NCBI GenBank assembly: GCA_029624735.1
Contig: JARSSM010000019.1
Coordinates: 186,001 to 250,000, forward strand
Reading direction: 5' to 3'
Length of the DNA stretch: 64,000 nt
Origin: Defluviicoccus sp.
Lineage (GTDB): Bacteria > Pseudomonadota > Alphaproteobacteria > Rhodospirillales > Defluviicoccaceae
Below are positions 18,066-29,899 of this stretch, one piece after another. How positions within the stretch are numbered: the stretch's first letter is position 1; each line of letters begins with the position of its first letter. The notes under the pieces were generated by a model, which saw only the letters and a program-made list of their open reading frames with translations, had not been told where the DNA came from and made no database searches. The position numbers and the translations under genes were made by a program.

Positions 18066-18692
18066 TCAGAACTGCGTACGCGGGCGGCGCCAGTGGCCGG
18101 GCCGGGTGAAGCGGGCGCTGAGCCGTGAACGAAGTGTGGTGAGTTCGCTCGCCTCGCCGATGCGCCGCTCAAGGAAGGCCCAGGTCGCCTCGCTGTTCTC
18201 GGACTCATCGTCAAGCCAGCATAACAGCGTCGCGCCGTAGACGGCTGCCAGCGTCGCCCGCTTGGTGTACCAGCTGAAATCGGTCGCGCTGTCGCCGACG
18301 GCGTACCAGATCGCGTCGACCGTCGCCCACAGGCATTGCAGGGCGAGCGCCGTGTTCCATGGCAGCGCGAGATAGGACGCGGTGCGCCGGACCGCTTCAT
18401 GGTGGTCGGCGTCGGCTTCAAGGCGCAACCGCACCGCGTTGGCGATGCGGTCGCTGAGCCGCTGCGGTTTGGGCGCAAGCGCCTCGATCGCGGTCAGCAT
18501 CGTCCGGTCGCTCGTCTGCGACCAGAAGCGGATCATCTCCGCCACCCCGCCGGGAAAGGCGCGCCCGGCTGCCTCTGGCGCCAGGCCGGCGTCCAACGCA
18601 CCGCGCACAAGCGCCTTGTCGGTCACCCCTTCGAAGGCCAGTTCCGGCAGCGTCGCCGCCAGAATCTGCGCACGCAGATCATTGAGACTCAC
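18066..18692 (-). CDS. COQ9-family ubiquinone biosynthesis protein
   Basis: The 208-residue protein matches the COQ9 family, once named 'rpsU-divergently transcribed protein', and it does lie divergent from rpsU here, separated by def. Recognisable parts are LPELAFEGVTDKALVRGALD, FPGGVAEMIRFWS and DFSWYTKRATLAAVYGATLL. COQ9 binds lipids and assists the COQ7 hydroxylation step. The start GTG (18690-18692) shares four bases with the def stop (GTGA), preceded by AGAGGGA, so translation should be coupled to def. The in-frame region before GTG overlaps def and is not used. Confidence 0.88.
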   Translation of the reverse strand: MSLNDLRAQILAATLPELAFEGVTDKALVRGALDAGLAPEAAGRAFPGGVAEMIRFWSQTSDRTMLTAIEALAPKPQRLSDRIANAVRLRLEADADHHEAVRRTASYLALPWNTALALQCLWATVDAIWYAVGDSATDFSWYTKRATLAAVYGATLLCWLDDESENSEATWAFLERRIGEASELTTLRSRLSARFTRPGHWRRPRTQF

Positions 18693-19258
18693 GATCGTCC
18701 CTCTCCCTCTTGCGGCCGCGGCTGTCCCTCGCTGGTCGTGAGCGGATAGCGGCGGATCTCCTCGGCAAAGCCGAAATGGCGCGGGTCCTGCACGCGGGCC
18801 GGATAGAGCACCCCATCCAGGTGGTCGCACTCATGCTGGACGACGCGGGCATGGAAGCCCTCGGCGACACGGTCGAGCGTCTTGTTGTCCGGTGTCAGGC
18901 CGGTGTAGCGGATGCGCCGGTAGCGCGGCACCAGGCCGGTAAGGCCGGGGACCGAGAGACATGCCTCCCACGCCGCTTCCCTCTCCTCATCCAGCGGCAA
19001 GATGACCGGGTTGATCAGCACCGTGATCGGCACCGGCGCATGCGTCGGCTCGGCGCGCGCGGCCGGGACGTGAAAGATGATGATGCGCAGCGGTGCATGC
19101 ACCTGCGGCGCCGCGAGACCGACGCCCGGCGCGTCCTGCATGGTCTCGATCATGTCGGCAACAAGGCGGGCAATCTCCGGCGCGCGCGGATCGCCGACCG
19201 GTGCCGCCGCCTGGCGCAGCACCGGATGGCCCATGCGTGCGATCTTGAGTATTGCCAC
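18689..19258 (-). CDS. def: Peptide deformylase
   Basis: Peptide deformylase removes N-formyl from nascent proteins. All three motifs appear: [17 protein letters not shown] (usually EGCLS; the cysteine ligand is kept) and the metal site [11 protein letters not shown] (HExxH). It is 189 residues long with a GTG start at 19258. The glycine-to-alanine change in motif 2 may mark it as a second deformylase paralogue rather than the housekeeping one near fmt (inference). It forms a four-base-overlap pair with the COQ9 gene and is divergent from rpsU. Confidence 0.92.
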   Translation of the reverse strand: MAILKIARMGHPVLRQAAAPVGDPRAPEIARLVADMIETMQDAPGVGLAAPQVHAPLRIIIFHVPAARAEPTHAPVPITVLINPVILPLDEEREAAWEACLSVPGLTGLVPRYRRIRYTGLTPDNKTLDRVAEGFHARVVQHECDHLDGVLYPARVQDPRHFGFAEEIRRYPLTTSEGQPRPQEGEGRS

Positions 19259-19412
19259 GACCGGTTACACCCTTTCTCCGCCTTCGAGCATTTTGATCCT
19301 CTCGCCGCCGGGAACAAGCCTTGAGAGCGGCAAGAGGCTGTGTTACAAGCCCACCCTCAGGTTTTCCTCCCGCACCCTAAAAAATGTGGCTGGCAAGGAG
19401 AGTGGACAACCC

Positions 19413-19616
19413 GTGCAAGTGATCGTCCGCGACAACAACGTCGATCAGGCGTTGAAGGCACTGAAGAAGAAAATGCAGCGCGAAGGCATCTTCCGCGAAA
19501 TGAAGCTTCGCCGTGCCTACGAGAAGCCTTCGGAGAAGCGCGCCCGCGAGAAGGCGGAGGCGGTCCGCCGCGCCCGCAAGCTCGAGCGCAAGCGCCTCGA
19601 ACGCGAAGGATTCTGA
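19413..19616 (+). CDS. rpsU: 30S ribosomal protein bS21
   Basis: A 67-residue, strongly basic protein: [20 protein letters not shown] followed by a Lys/Arg/Glu-rich helix ending [12 protein letters not shown]. bS21 sits near the anti-Shine-Dalgarno end of 16S rRNA. The start is the GTG at 19413, with AAGGAG 12 nt upstream; family members begin at this point. It is divergent from the def-COQ9 pair and followed by a non-coding gap of more than 1 kb. Confidence 0.95.
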   Translation: MQVIVRDNNVDQALKALKKKMQREGIFREMKLRRAYEKPSEKRAREKAEAVRRARKLERKRLEREGF

Positions 19617-19879
19617 GCCCGCGCCGGCGCCCGCCGCCGGGACCGGCAGCTCCTCCTCCCGCAGCTTCGCGATCGTTCCCCGCCAACACGCCGCCCCTTG
19701 CGGTTCGAGTGTGAGTGCTGGTGCGCGCGCAAGCGCCCGCCTTGCGGCGCTACACCCATCGTCCCGCTCCCCCTTTGCACGCGTGGCCACCTGCTCGCAG
19801 CCTACGACGGCCGCACGTTCACGGTGGTGGTTTGAACAGCCGCCCCGACCGCGAGACGCGCGCATCTTGGGGAAAAACG

Positions 19880-19934
19880 GGCGTCGGGAAGGTTGAGCCG
19901 GGCCCTTGAAAGGGGCGGCCCGCTTCCCGACGCC
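19880..19934 (-). terminator. Rho-independent-like terminator on the minus strand
   Basis: Arms GGCGTCGGGAA (19880-19890) and TTCCCGACGCC (19924-19934) pair perfectly, with further internal pairing around GGCCCTTGAAAGGGG. Read on the minus strand, the hairpin is followed by CGTTTTT, a five-T tract. No minus-strand gene is known upstream, which suggests an unannotated transcript starting somewhere between about 19950 and 20290. Confidence 0.5.
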
Positions 19935-20166
19935 TCGAGGGGGAGCCATGGGTGACTCCGAAGCGGCAGTGCCGGACGGAGGCCCTGCGCGCACACAGCC
20001 GGAAGCTGGACGGGGGCGTTCCACCGACTCTGACGGACAGCCCTTGCGCAACGAGACCACGGCGAGAGCAGACGCGAAACTGTCGATCAGGCCCTCCGCC
20101 CGAAGTAATCATCGGTCATGCTGAAAAAGACGGCAACAACAAACACTACGCCGCTCTCAATAATAC

Positions 20167-20215
20167 TGTGCATAATTATCGAGCGTTTCCACAATCGATC
20201 CACGCTTTTTCCACA
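20167..20215. promoter_or_regulatory. Cluster of DnaA-box-like 9-mers in an AT-rich stretch
   Basis: A perfect TTATNCACA box (TTATGCACA) is on the minus strand at 20167-20175. GTTTCCACA (7/9) lies at 20185-20193 and TTTTCCACA (8/9) at 20207-20215, both on the plus strand. The surrounding 190 bases are far more AT-rich than the rest of the window. This may be a DnaA-controlled site or part of a replication origin; the usual alphaproteobacterial origin neighbour genes (hemE, parAB) are not visible. Confidence 0.4.
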
Positions 20216-20687
20216 AAACAGTGCACATTTGGCGGCGTCCGCGATGTCAACTAAAGAGTTCGTCGCAAAATAACCGTTCGCACTCAACCTGTTATGGCAG
20301 ATTCCTAATCGCCGAGCCTATTCCGGCCCGCAATCTCTCCTTGAAGGCAGCGCGACGGGTGTCAGCCGTAGCTGCGCGGTCCTGCACGAACCTTCCCGGG
20401 GGGAACACGCCCGCGGGCGAATGTCGGTTTAAGGCAGCGGAAAAAACACTGATGCCGAGGCCATCAGTTTCGGTCACGCGACAATGCGGCTTTGACGCGC
20501 CAATGCCAGCCTAGCGTGCAGCTTGCGGTGCGGGCGCCGTTTCGACCGCCCAGCCGGAAGCACCGCCATGGCGCCCGTCAGCGCCTGCGACTGAATATTA
20601 TTATCACGAGTCTTGGCCGAGTGCTTGTTTCCCCTTTTCCCCTTTTTCCAATTACTCAAATTTGACGCCTTACCGCACGTGCGAACG

Positions 20688-20716
20688 TTGACTCCATTTC
20701 CGCCGCGGTCTAACGT
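20688..20716 (+). promoter_or_regulatory. Candidate promoter upstream of sdhC
   Basis: TTGACT (20688-20693) is five of six to the -35 consensus. TAACGT (20711-20716), 17 nt downstream, is a poor -10 match. The position, about 50 nt before the sdhC start, suits an sdh operon promoter, but the -10 is weak. Confidence 0.3.
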
Positions 20717-20763
20717 TTCAACCCTCAGTTTTTCGCGGGCAATAACGAAAAGGGTCACTTCCG

Positions 20764-21159
20764 ATGCCTGCCACAGAACGGCCTCTGTCGCCGCATATCC
20801 AAATCTACCGTCCGCAGATAACCTCAGGGTTGTCGATCTTTCATCGCATCACTGGCGTCGCGCTGACGCTGGGAACGCTGCTCCTGACGTGGTGGCTGGT
20901 CTCCGCCGCCTACGGTCCAGAGGCGTTCGCGACCGCACAGGCCTTCTTGGGCAGCTTGATCGGTCAGCTGGTGCTGTGGGGCTTCACGTTCGCGGTGTTT
21001 TACCACCTCGCGAACGGCGTTCGCCACCTGCTGTGGGATTTCGGCTGGGGCTTTGAACTCGAGCAACTGCGCTTCTCCGGCATCGTCATGCTGGCGTTCG
21101 CCGCCGTCGCGACCCTGGTCACGTTGATTGCCGGCTACGCGCTGGCGGGAGGTCAATGA
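20764..21159 (+). CDS. sdhC: Succinate dehydrogenase cytochrome b556 subunit
   Basis: A 131-residue membrane anchor of complex II. The N-terminal RPLSPHIQIYRPQITSGLSI and HRITG are the SdhC signature, with quinone-site serine and arginine. FYHLANGVRHLLWDFG carries the haem b ligand histidine region. Three transmembrane helices are visible. Its stop overlaps the sdhD start (ATGA). It is the first gene of sdhCDAB. Confidence 0.95.
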   Translation: MPATERPLSPHIQIYRPQITSGLSIFHRITGVALTLGTLLLTWWLVSAAYGPEAFATAQAFLGSLIGQLVLWGFTFAVFYHLANGVRHLLWDFGWGFELEQLRFSGIVMLAFAAVATLVTLIAGYALAGGQ

Positions 21160-21539
21160 TGGAACTCCGCTCCTCGCTTGGCCGCGCCCGCGGCCTCGGC
21201 TCAGCCAAGGAAGGCATTAGCCACTGGTGGGCGCAGCGCGTCACCGCCATCGCGCTGGTGCCGCTCGCGATCTGGTTCGTGCTGGCAGCGATCTCGCTCC
21301 TGGGCGCCGATTACGCCACTTTTGCCGCCTGGATTGGCACCTTCGGCAACGCGCTCCTGATGGCGCTCCTGGTCATCGTCCTGTTTTACCATGCACATCT
21401 CGGGATGCAGGTGGTGATCGAGGATTACGTCAGCGGCCACGCGGCGCTGATCACCACCCTTCTCATCGTCCGCTTTGCCCTGTTCGCGCTGGCGGTGTCG
21501 TGTCTCCTCGCGATCATTCTGGTCGCGCTTAAGGGCTGA
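21156..21539 (+). CDS. sdhD: Succinate dehydrogenase hydrophobic membrane anchor subunit
   Basis: The 127-residue anchor has three hydrophobic helices and the conserved [20 protein letters not shown] and [16 protein letters not shown] segments, where the histidine helps bind haem and the Asp-Tyr pair contributes to the quinone site. ATG 21156 overlaps the sdhC stop by four bases; a second ATG at 21159 is equally possible. Confidence 0.94.
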   Translation: MMELRSSLGRARGLGSAKEGISHWWAQRVTAIALVPLAIWFVLAAISLLGADYATFAAWIGTFGNALLMALLVIVLFYHAHLGMQVVIEDYVSGHAALITTLLIVRFALFALAVSCLLAIILVALKG

Positions 21540-21549
21540 GTACCAAGCC

Positions 21550-23340
21550 ATGGCAAATGCATATCCCATCACCGATCACAGCTACGACGTCCTTGTCGTA
21601 GGCGCCGGCGGCGCCGGCTTGCGCGCGACCATGGGGCTCGCTGCGGCAGGCTTGAAGACCGCCTGCATCACCAAGGTTTTTCCCACCCGCAGCCACACGG
21701 TTGCCGCCCAGGGCGGCATCGGCGCCGCCCTCGGCAACATGGCCGACGACAGCTGGGAGTGGCACATGTACGACACCGTCAAGGGCTCCGACTGGCTCGG
21801 CGACCAGGACGCGATCGAATACATGTGCCGCCAGGCGATTCCGGCGGTGCAGGAGCTGGAACACTTTGGCGTTCCCTTCTCGCGCACGGCCGAGGGGAAG
21901 ATTTACCAGCGCCCGTTCGGCGGCCACATGCGCAACTACGGCGAGGCACCGGTTCAACGCGCCTGCGCCGCTGCCGACCGCACCGGGCATGCCATCCTGC
22001 ACACGCTTTACCAACAGTGCCTGAAGTACGACGCCGAGTTCTTCGTCGAGTTCTTCGCCATCGACCTGATCATGGATGATGCCGGCGCCTGCCGCGGCGT
22101 GGTCGCCTGGAACCTTGATGATGGCTCGATCCATCGCTTCCAGGCACATGCGGTGGTGTTCGCAACCGGCGGCTACGGCCGGGCCTATTTCTCCTGCACA
22201 TCCGCCCATACGTGCACCGGCGACGGCAATGCGATGGTGGCACGCGCCGGCCTGCCGCTGCAGGACCACGAGTTCATCCAGTTCCACCCGACCGGGATCT
22301 ACGGGTCGGGCTGCCTGATCACCGAGGGTGCCCGCGGTGAGGGTGGCTATCTCACCAACTCGGCCGGCGAGCGCTTCATGGAGCGCTACGCGCCGACCGC
22401 CAAGGACTTGGCTTCGCGCGATGTCGTCAGCCGCTCGATGACGGTCGAGGTCCGCGAGGGCCGCGGCGTCGGTCCGGACAAGGACCATATCCTGCTGCAC
22501 CTCGAGCACCTCGGCGCCGACGTGCTGCTGGCGCGGCTGCCGGGCATTACCGAGACGGCCAAGATCTTCTCCGGTGTCGATGCGACCCGCGAGCCGATCC
22601 CGGTGCTGCCGACGGTGCACTACAACATGGGCGGCATCCCGTCGAACCACTTCGGCGAGGCGCTGCGGCCGTCGGCGGACGACCCGGATGCGATCGTCCC
22701 CGGCCTGTTCGCCGTCGGCGAGTGCGGCTGCGCGTCCGTCCACGGCGCCAACCGGCTCGGCACCAACTCGTTGCTCGACATCGTCGTTTTCGGCCGCGCA
22801 GCAGCGCTCCGCTGTGCCGAAAAGATCAAACCGCGCCAGACGCACTCGCCGCTGCCGAAGGGCTCCGCCGAGCGGGCGCTGGCCCGGATCGATCGCCTGC
22901 GCAACGCCAAGGGGTCACTGTCGACCAGCCAGATCCGGCTCGCCATGCAGCGGACGATGCAGAACAACGCCGCGGTCTTCCGCAATCAGGACGTGCTGGC
23001 CGAGGGCTGTCGGAAGCTTGACGAAGTCTGGAGCACGCTGTCCGACATCCGTTTGAACGACCGCTCAATGATCTGGAATTCGGACCTTGTCGAGGCGCTC
23101 GAACTCGAAAACCTCATGATCTGTGCCAAGGCTTCGCTCTATTCGGCCGAGGCTCGCAAGGAAAGCCGCGGGGCACACGCGCGGGAAGATTTCGACAAGC
23201 GCGATGATGAAAACTGGATGAAGCATACGCTGGCGTGGATCGACGACAACGGCAAGGTCACGCTCACCTACCGACCTGTCCACACCTACACGCTGACCAA
23301 CGAAGCCCAGTACATCAAGCCGCAAGCGCGGGTCTACTGA
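21550..23340 (+). CDS. sdhA: Succinate dehydrogenase flavoprotein subunit
   Basis: SdhA oxidises succinate to fumarate with covalent FAD. The 596-residue protein has the dinucleotide fold [20 protein letters not shown], the flavinylated histidine in [17 protein letters not shown] and the substrate site [20 protein letters not shown]. The C-terminus ends QARVY, typical of the family. ATG 21550 lies ten bases after the sdhD stop. It is part of the membrane-bound complex II with SdhB, SdhC and SdhD. Confidence 0.97.
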   Translation: MANAYPITDHSYDVLVVGAGGAGLRATMGLAAAGLKTACITKVFPTRSHTVAAQGGIGAALGNMADDSWEWHMYDTVKGSDWLGDQDAIEYMCRQAIPAVQELEHFGVPFSRTAEGKIYQRPFGGHMRNYGEAPVQRACAAADRTGHAILHTLYQQCLKYDAEFFVEFFAIDLIMDDAGACRGVVAWNLDDGSIHRFQAHAVVFATGGYGRAYFSCTSAHTCTGDGNAMVARAGLPLQDHEFIQFHPTGIYGSGCLITEGARGEGGYLTNSAGERFMERYAPTAKDLASRDVVSRSMTVEVREGRGVGPDKDHILLHLEHLGADVLLARLPGITETAKIFSGVDATREPIPVLPTVHYNMGGIPSNHFGEALRPSADDPDAIVPGLFAVGECGCASVHGANRLGTNSLLDIVVFGRAAALRCAEKIKPRQTHSPLPKGSAERALARIDRLRNAKGSLSTSQIRLAMQRTMQNNAAVFRNQDVLAEGCRKLDEVWSTLSDIRLNDRSMIWNSDLVEALELENLMICAKASLYSAEARKESRGAHAREDFDKRDDENWMKHTLAWIDDNGKVTLTYRPVHTYTLTNEAQYIKPQARVY

Positions 23341-23361
23341 TTAAGAAGGGAGGATCTCCCC

Positions 23362-24141
23362 ATGGTCGAATTCACGTTACCTGCAAACTCGAAACCGCGC
23401 GAAGGCAAGAGATGGCCGGCGCCGGCGGGGGCAACGAAGATCAGGAACTTCAAGATCTATCGTTACGATCCGGAAAGCGGGGAAAATCCGCGCATCGATA
23501 CCTATCCGGTCGACCTTGCCACCTGCGGACCGATGGTCCTGGACGGCCTGATCAAGATCAAGAACGAGATCGACTCGACGCTGACCTTTCGCCGTTCCTG
23601 CCGCGAGGGCGTGTGCGGCTCGTGCGCCTTCAACATCGACGGCGTCAACACGCTCGCCTGCATCAAGGCAATCGAGGACATCAAGGGCGACATCAAGATC
23701 TATCCGCTGCCGCACCTGCCGGTGGTCAAGGACTTGGTGCCGGATCTCTCGGTGCCGTATGCACAGTATCGGCTGATCATGCCGTGGCTGCAGGCCGACA
23801 CCGCGCCGCCAGCGGGCGAGCGGCTGCAGAGCCCGAAGGAGCGCGAGCGGCTTGACGGTCTGTGGGAGTGCATCTTGTGCTTCTGCTGCCAGACCAGCTG
23901 CCCCAGCTACTGGTGGAACGGCGACCGCTATCTGGGTCCGGCCGTGCTGCTGCAGGCCTATCGCTGGATCGCCGACTCGCGCGATGAGGCGACGGGCGAG
24001 CGGCTGGATCAGCTGAACGACCCGTTCCGCGTCTTCCGCTGCCACACGATCATGAACTGCACGGCGACCTGTCCGAAGCACCTCAATCCGGGCAAGGCAG
24101 TGGCCGAAATCAAGTCGCTGCTCGCCAAGCGGATGATGTAG
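23362..24141 (+). CDS. sdhB: Succinate dehydrogenase iron-sulfur subunit
   Basis: The 259-residue electron-transfer subunit contains cysteines for three clusters: 2Fe-2S ([15 protein letters not shown] and LAC), 4Fe-4S ([16 protein letters not shown]) and 3Fe-4S ([20 protein letters not shown]). The start ATG 23362 follows GGGAGGAT. It is the last gene of sdhCDAB; a strong terminator lies 114 nt downstream. Confidence 0.97.
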   Translation: MVEFTLPANSKPREGKRWPAPAGATKIRNFKIYRYDPESGENPRIDTYPVDLATCGPMVLDGLIKIKNEIDSTLTFRRSCREGVCGSCAFNIDGVNTLACIKAIEDIKGDIKIYPLPHLPVVKDLVPDLSVPYAQYRLIMPWLQADTAPPAGERLQSPKERERLDGLWECILCFCCQTSCPSYWWNGDRYLGPAVLLQAYRWIADSRDEATGERLDQLNDPFRVFRCHTIMNCTATCPKHLNPGKAVAEIKSLLAKRMM

Positions 24142-24254
24142 ACGGATTAGGGGAGGGCAATAAAAGCCGGGGCGGAGACACGGGTCCGGCTCTCTCGAGC
24201 GCAGCAACGGCAAAACGCCGCGCGCGAACCAAACAAGATGCGCACACTGCGCTG

Positions 24255-24292
24255 GCCGCCGGGCTTCACCCCCCCGGCGGCAGTTTTTTTTT
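24255..24292 (+). terminator. Rho-independent terminator of sdhCDAB
   Basis: Stem GCCGCCGGG (24255-24263) pairs perfectly with CCCGGCGGC (24273-24281) around a nine-base loop, and is followed two bases later by nine consecutive T (24284-24292). This is the strongest intrinsic terminator in the window. It also separates the operon from the convergent desaturase gene. Confidence 0.92.
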
Positions 24293-24332
24293 CGCAGCCG
24301 GTTGCGGACCGTGGCCGACAGCACAGACGGCG

Positions 24333-25145
24333 TCAGCGCCGCAGCGGCCCTGCCAGTGGCTGCAGCAGCAAGCGGCCGAGGCGCCGATCGCGCGCGCTGC
24401 GAAAGGTCTCAAGACCGATCGCCATGCCCTCATGACCGTCGGCCGGCTGGTCCCTGTAGGTCCCGAACAGCCGGTCCCACAGCGACAGATTGAAGCCGTA
24501 GTTGGAGTCGGTCTCCTCCCGGCGCACCGAGTGATGGACGCGGTGCATATCCGGGGTGACGATCAGCCGCCTGAGGATCCGGTCGGCACCCAAAGGCAGC
24601 CGGACGTTACCGTGGTTGAACAGCGCGCCGCCGCTCAAGCAGATCTCGAACACGATGACCGCCGCCGCCGGCGCGCCGATCGCGGCGACCACTGCCATTT
24701 TGTACGCCATCGAGACCACGATCTCGACCGGATGGAACCGCACTCCCGTCGTGCTGTCGAAATCGACATCGGAATGGTGCACCCGGTGCAGCCGCCACAA
24801 CAGGGGCACCTTATGCATCGCCAGGTGCTGAGCCCAGACGGCGAGGTCGAGCACGACCACTGCGAGCGCGAAGGCGAGCCAGGCGGGAAGATCGATGATG
24901 TTGAACAGGCCGAAGCCACGGGCCGCCGCCAATGTCGCCGCGCCCACTGCCGCCAGCGGCACGGCGAGCCGTATGATCAGCGCAGCGAGGATGACGAGGC
25001 CGATGTTGGCGACCCAGCGTCCGGTCAGCGGCACGCTCAAGCGCCGCCGCGGGGCGACGAACTCCCACGCCGTCATCCCGGCAAGCATCAGGGCGAAAGC
25101 CGATAACCGGATCGCCGCATCATGCTGGACGAGGAAATCGCTCAT
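24333..25145 (-). CDS. Sterol desaturase / fatty acid hydroxylase family membrane protein
   Basis: The 270-residue protein has four or more transmembrane helices and the eight-histidine di-iron pattern of the fatty acid hydroxylase superfamily: HLAMH, HRVHHSD and a C-terminal HRVHHSVRRE, with FNHGN between. Such enzymes hydroxylate or desaturate lipids (sterols, sphinganine, carotenoids, fatty acids). The substrate here is unknown; a lipid or hopanoid context is possible given other hpn genes in the window but is not shown. It is convergent with sdhB and divergent from zapE. ATG 25145 is the first credible start. Confidence 0.85.
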   Translation of the reverse strand: MSDFLVQHDAAIRLSAFALMLAGMTAWEFVAPRRRLSVPLTGRWVANIGLVILAALIIRLAVPLAAVGAATLAAARGFGLFNIIDLPAWLAFALAVVVLDLAVWAQHLAMHKVPLLWRLHRVHHSDVDFDSTTGVRFHPVEIVVSMAYKMAVVAAIGAPAAAVIVFEICLSGGALFNHGNVRLPLGADRILRRLIVTPDMHRVHHSVRREETDSNYGFNLSLWDRLFGTYRDQPADGHEGMAIGLETFRSARDRRLGRLLLQPLAGPLRR

Positions 25146-25307
25146 CTATCCCTCGACGCTGACCGCGCCACCCGGAGCCAGCCAGCCTGCCCTCAGGCAC
25201 GCCCCGCGCCACGCTCCTTCATCACACGCCCGCATGCGTCGCCACCCTTTACAAGCCGCATCCCGGCGCATAGGCTTTTCGCACGCGCAACAAAGGCTTC
25301 GTTCGCC

Positions 25308-26462
25308 ATGCCGCAGGGACCGCTCTCCCAATACCGTGCCCGCCTCACCGCGGGTGAGCTGAAGCCAGATCCGGCCCAGGAGTTGGCTGCCGAGAAGCTC
25401 GAAAGCCTCCATCACGCGCTTGCGAACTATTCGCCGACGGTGGGGCGGACGGGCTGGAAGGAGCGCTTCGGCCTTGCCCGCCGGCCAACCGAGCCGCCTC
25501 AGGGCCTATATATTTATGGCGGCGTCGGCCGCGGCAAGTCGATGCTGATGGATATCTTCTTCCGCGTCGCACCGGTGGCGCAGAAACGGCGGGTGCATTT
25601 TCACGCCTTCATGCAGGAGGTCCATGCCCGCCTCAAGGTCGAGCGCGAGCGCGGCGGCAGCACCGCGCCCGCCGCCCGCGTCACCCTGCGGCAGCGGATC
25701 GAGCAGGATGTCCTGGGCGAAGTGGCGCGGCAATTTGCGCGTGAGGCCTGGCTTCTCTGCTTCGATGAATTGCAGGTCCAGGATATTGCAGATGCGATGA
25801 TCCTTGGCCGTTTGTTCCAGGCCTTTTTTGAAGCCGGCGTCATTATCGTCGCCACCTCGAACCGGCCGCCCAAGGACCTCTACAAGGATGGCCTCCAGCG
25901 CGATCTGTTCTTGCCCTTCATCGCACTGATCGAACGCAAGCTCGACGTCCTGCAGCTCGACTCCGGCACCGACTACCGCCTGGAGACGATGCGGATGATG
26001 AACGTTTACCTAGTCCCCGGCGACGACAGCACCGATGCCCGGCTCGAGGCCTACTTCCAGCGCTTGACCCATGGCGCCGATGTCGGCCCGGATGCGATCA
26101 TCGTCCACGGGCGGACGGTGGAGATCCCCAAGGCATCCGACGACATCGCGTTCGCGAGCTTCCCGCTCTTGTGTCAGCAACCGCTTGGGCCCGCCGACTA
26201 TCTCGCGATCGCGGCGCGCTACGACGTGTTGTTTCTCTCCCGCATCCCGCGGATGACGCCTGCGCAGCGCAACGAGGCGAAGCGCTTTGTGACGCTGATC
26301 GATACCTTGTATGAACACAAGGTCAAGCTCATCTGCTCCGCCGCCACGCGGCCCGATGACCTCTATCCCATGGGCGACGGCTCATTCGAGTTCGAGCGCA
26401 CGGTCTCGCGGTTGACGGAGATGCAGAGCGCCGACTACCTGGGCGCCGAGCACTTGGCGTAA
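25308..26462 (+). CDS. zapE: Cell division ATPase ZapE / AFG1 family
   Basis: AFG1-type AAA+ ATPases include ZapE, which acts with FtsZ in bacteria, and mitochondrial Lace1. The Walker A is GGVGRGKSML and the Walker B LLCFDELQVQD; ATSNRPPKDLYKDGLQR is the sensor region typical of this family. The 384-residue length fits. ATG 25308 (MPQGPLSQYRARL) was chosen over an upstream frame overlapping the divergent desaturase gene, since homology starts there. In alphaproteobacteria it commonly sits just upstream of mdh, as here. Confidence 0.92.
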   Translation: MPQGPLSQYRARLTAGELKPDPAQELAAEKLESLHHALANYSPTVGRTGWKERFGLARRPTEPPQGLYIYGGVGRGKSMLMDIFFRVAPVAQKRRVHFHAFMQEVHARLKVERERGGSTAPAARVTLRQRIEQDVLGEVARQFAREAWLLCFDELQVQDIADAMILGRLFQAFFEAGVIIVATSNRPPKDLYKDGLQRDLFLPFIALIERKLDVLQLDSGTDYRLETMRMMNVYLVPGDDSTDARLEAYFQRLTHGADVGPDAIIVHGRTVEIPKASDDIAFASFPLLCQQPLGPADYLAIAARYDVLFLSRIPRMTPAQRNEAKRFVTLIDTLYEHKVKLICSAATRPDDLYPMGDGSFEFERTVSRLTEMQSADYLGAEHLA

Positions 26463-26680
26463 GGCAAGTCCGACGCACGCGCACACCCTGGTGCCAAGCC
26501 CCGCCGGCTGCCCGCCGGACGACGGTGCTGACGCCCGAACGCCTTCGTCTGCTTGCGTTTTCTGCCGCACCGCAACACCCTCTTGCTTGCCCTGAGGGGA
26601 GATTCGCGCTAGTAAATCGGATCCAAGTTATCGCAATGCAGCAGCACCGGTTGAAAAGGTGCGGGCGTCTGGTCTCCTGA

Positions 26681-27643
<963 letters not shown>

Positions 27644-27782
27644 ACGCCCCGCCCGGCCGTCGCCGCTTGGCCTCGGCGAAGCGGCGCCGAGCCGGTCGCT
27701 GACCGGGTTCCGGGCCTGCCGCCGCGACCGCGCAAGGGCAAGCCCGCTTGAGGATTGCGAACACAGCACTGGAGAGGGACGG

Positions 27783-28951
<1,169 letters not shown>

Positions 28952-28952
<1 letters not shown>

Positions 28953-29827
28953 TGTCCGTTATCGTCAACGCTGAAACCAAGGTCATCTGTCAGGGCTTCA
29001 CCGGCGCGCAAGGCACCTTCCACTCAGAACAGGCGATCGCCTACGGAACGAAGATGGTGGGCGGCGTGACGCCGGGCAAAGGCGGCACCAGCCACCTCGA
29101 CCTGCCAGTCTTCGATACCGTCGCCGATGCCGCCGCCAAGACGGGCGCCAATGCGACCGTGATCTACGTGCCGCCGCCGTTCGCAGCCGATGCGATGCTG
29201 GAGGCGATCGACGCCGAGTTGCCGCTCATCGTCTGCATCACCGAAGGCATTCCGGTGATCGACATGCTGAAGGTGAAGCGGGCACTCGCCAGCTCCAAGA
29301 GCCGGCTGATCGGCCCCAACTGCCCGGGCATTATTACACCCGGCGCGTGCAAGATCGGCATTATGCCGGGCCACATCCATACGCCCGGCATCATCGGCAT
29401 CGTCTCCCGGTCCGGCACGCTCACCTACGAGGCGGTGGCACAGACGACCGCGACCGGGCTCGGGCAGACCACCTGCATCGGCATCGGCGGCGATCCAGTC
29501 AACGGCACCAACTTCATCGATTGCCTTGAGCTGTTCCTCAAAGACGACGCGACCAAGGGAATCGTCATGATCGGCGAGATCGGCGGCTCGGCCGAAGAAG
29601 ACGCTGCGGATTTCCTGCGGCTGTCCAAAACGAAGAAACCGGTCGTTTCCTTCATCGCCGGCCGCACGGCGCCTCCGGGACGGCGGATGGGGCATGCCGG
29701 TGCGATTATCTCTGGTGGCAAGGGAACAGCTGACGATAAGATCGAAGCGTTGAAGCGCGCCGGCGCCGTGGTCGCCGACTCGCCAGCAACGCTCGGCAAA
29801 AACATGGTCGCGGCGATGCGGGGCTAA
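28952..29827 (+). CDS. sucD: Succinyl-CoA synthetase alpha subunit
   Basis: The 291-residue alpha subunit binds CoA ([20 protein letters not shown]) and carries the phosphorylated histidine in [22 protein letters not shown] and NCPGIITPG are further family motifs. ATG 28952 overlaps the sucC stop; a GTG at 28949 would add one residue but the ATG fits the family start MSVIV. Translational coupling with sucC should keep the subunits equal. Confidence 0.97.
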
Positions 29828-29899
29828 CCCGCACCACGCGGCCGACTGGAGGAGGCGGGCGCGGTCCGATGGTGACCGCGCCTCCGAGGCTTAGTGGAC

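Larger units (their letters stand above)
19617..20763. other. Long non-coding region between rpsU and sdhC
   Basis: No gene is supported in these 1147 bases. The left half (19620-20100) is GC-rich and contains a long hairpin (19880-19934) shaped like a minus-strand terminator. The middle (20100-20290) is unusually AT-rich and carries DnaA-box-like sequences. The right end must contain the sdh promoter. A 66-codon minus-strand frame (20087-20287) has no recognisable similarity and is not called. A small RNA read leftwards and ending at the hairpin is possible. Confidence 0.6.

Noticed and set aside
20087..20287. Small minus-strand gene of 66 codons
   Set aside because: There is no similarity, no clear ribosome binding site, and the AT-rich DNA is better explained by regulatory or origin-like sequence.
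27661..27686. Terminator after mdh
   Set aside because: CGCCGCTT/AAGCGGCG forms an 8-bp hairpin, but there is no T-tract and the suc genes continue in the same direction, so termination is not supported.
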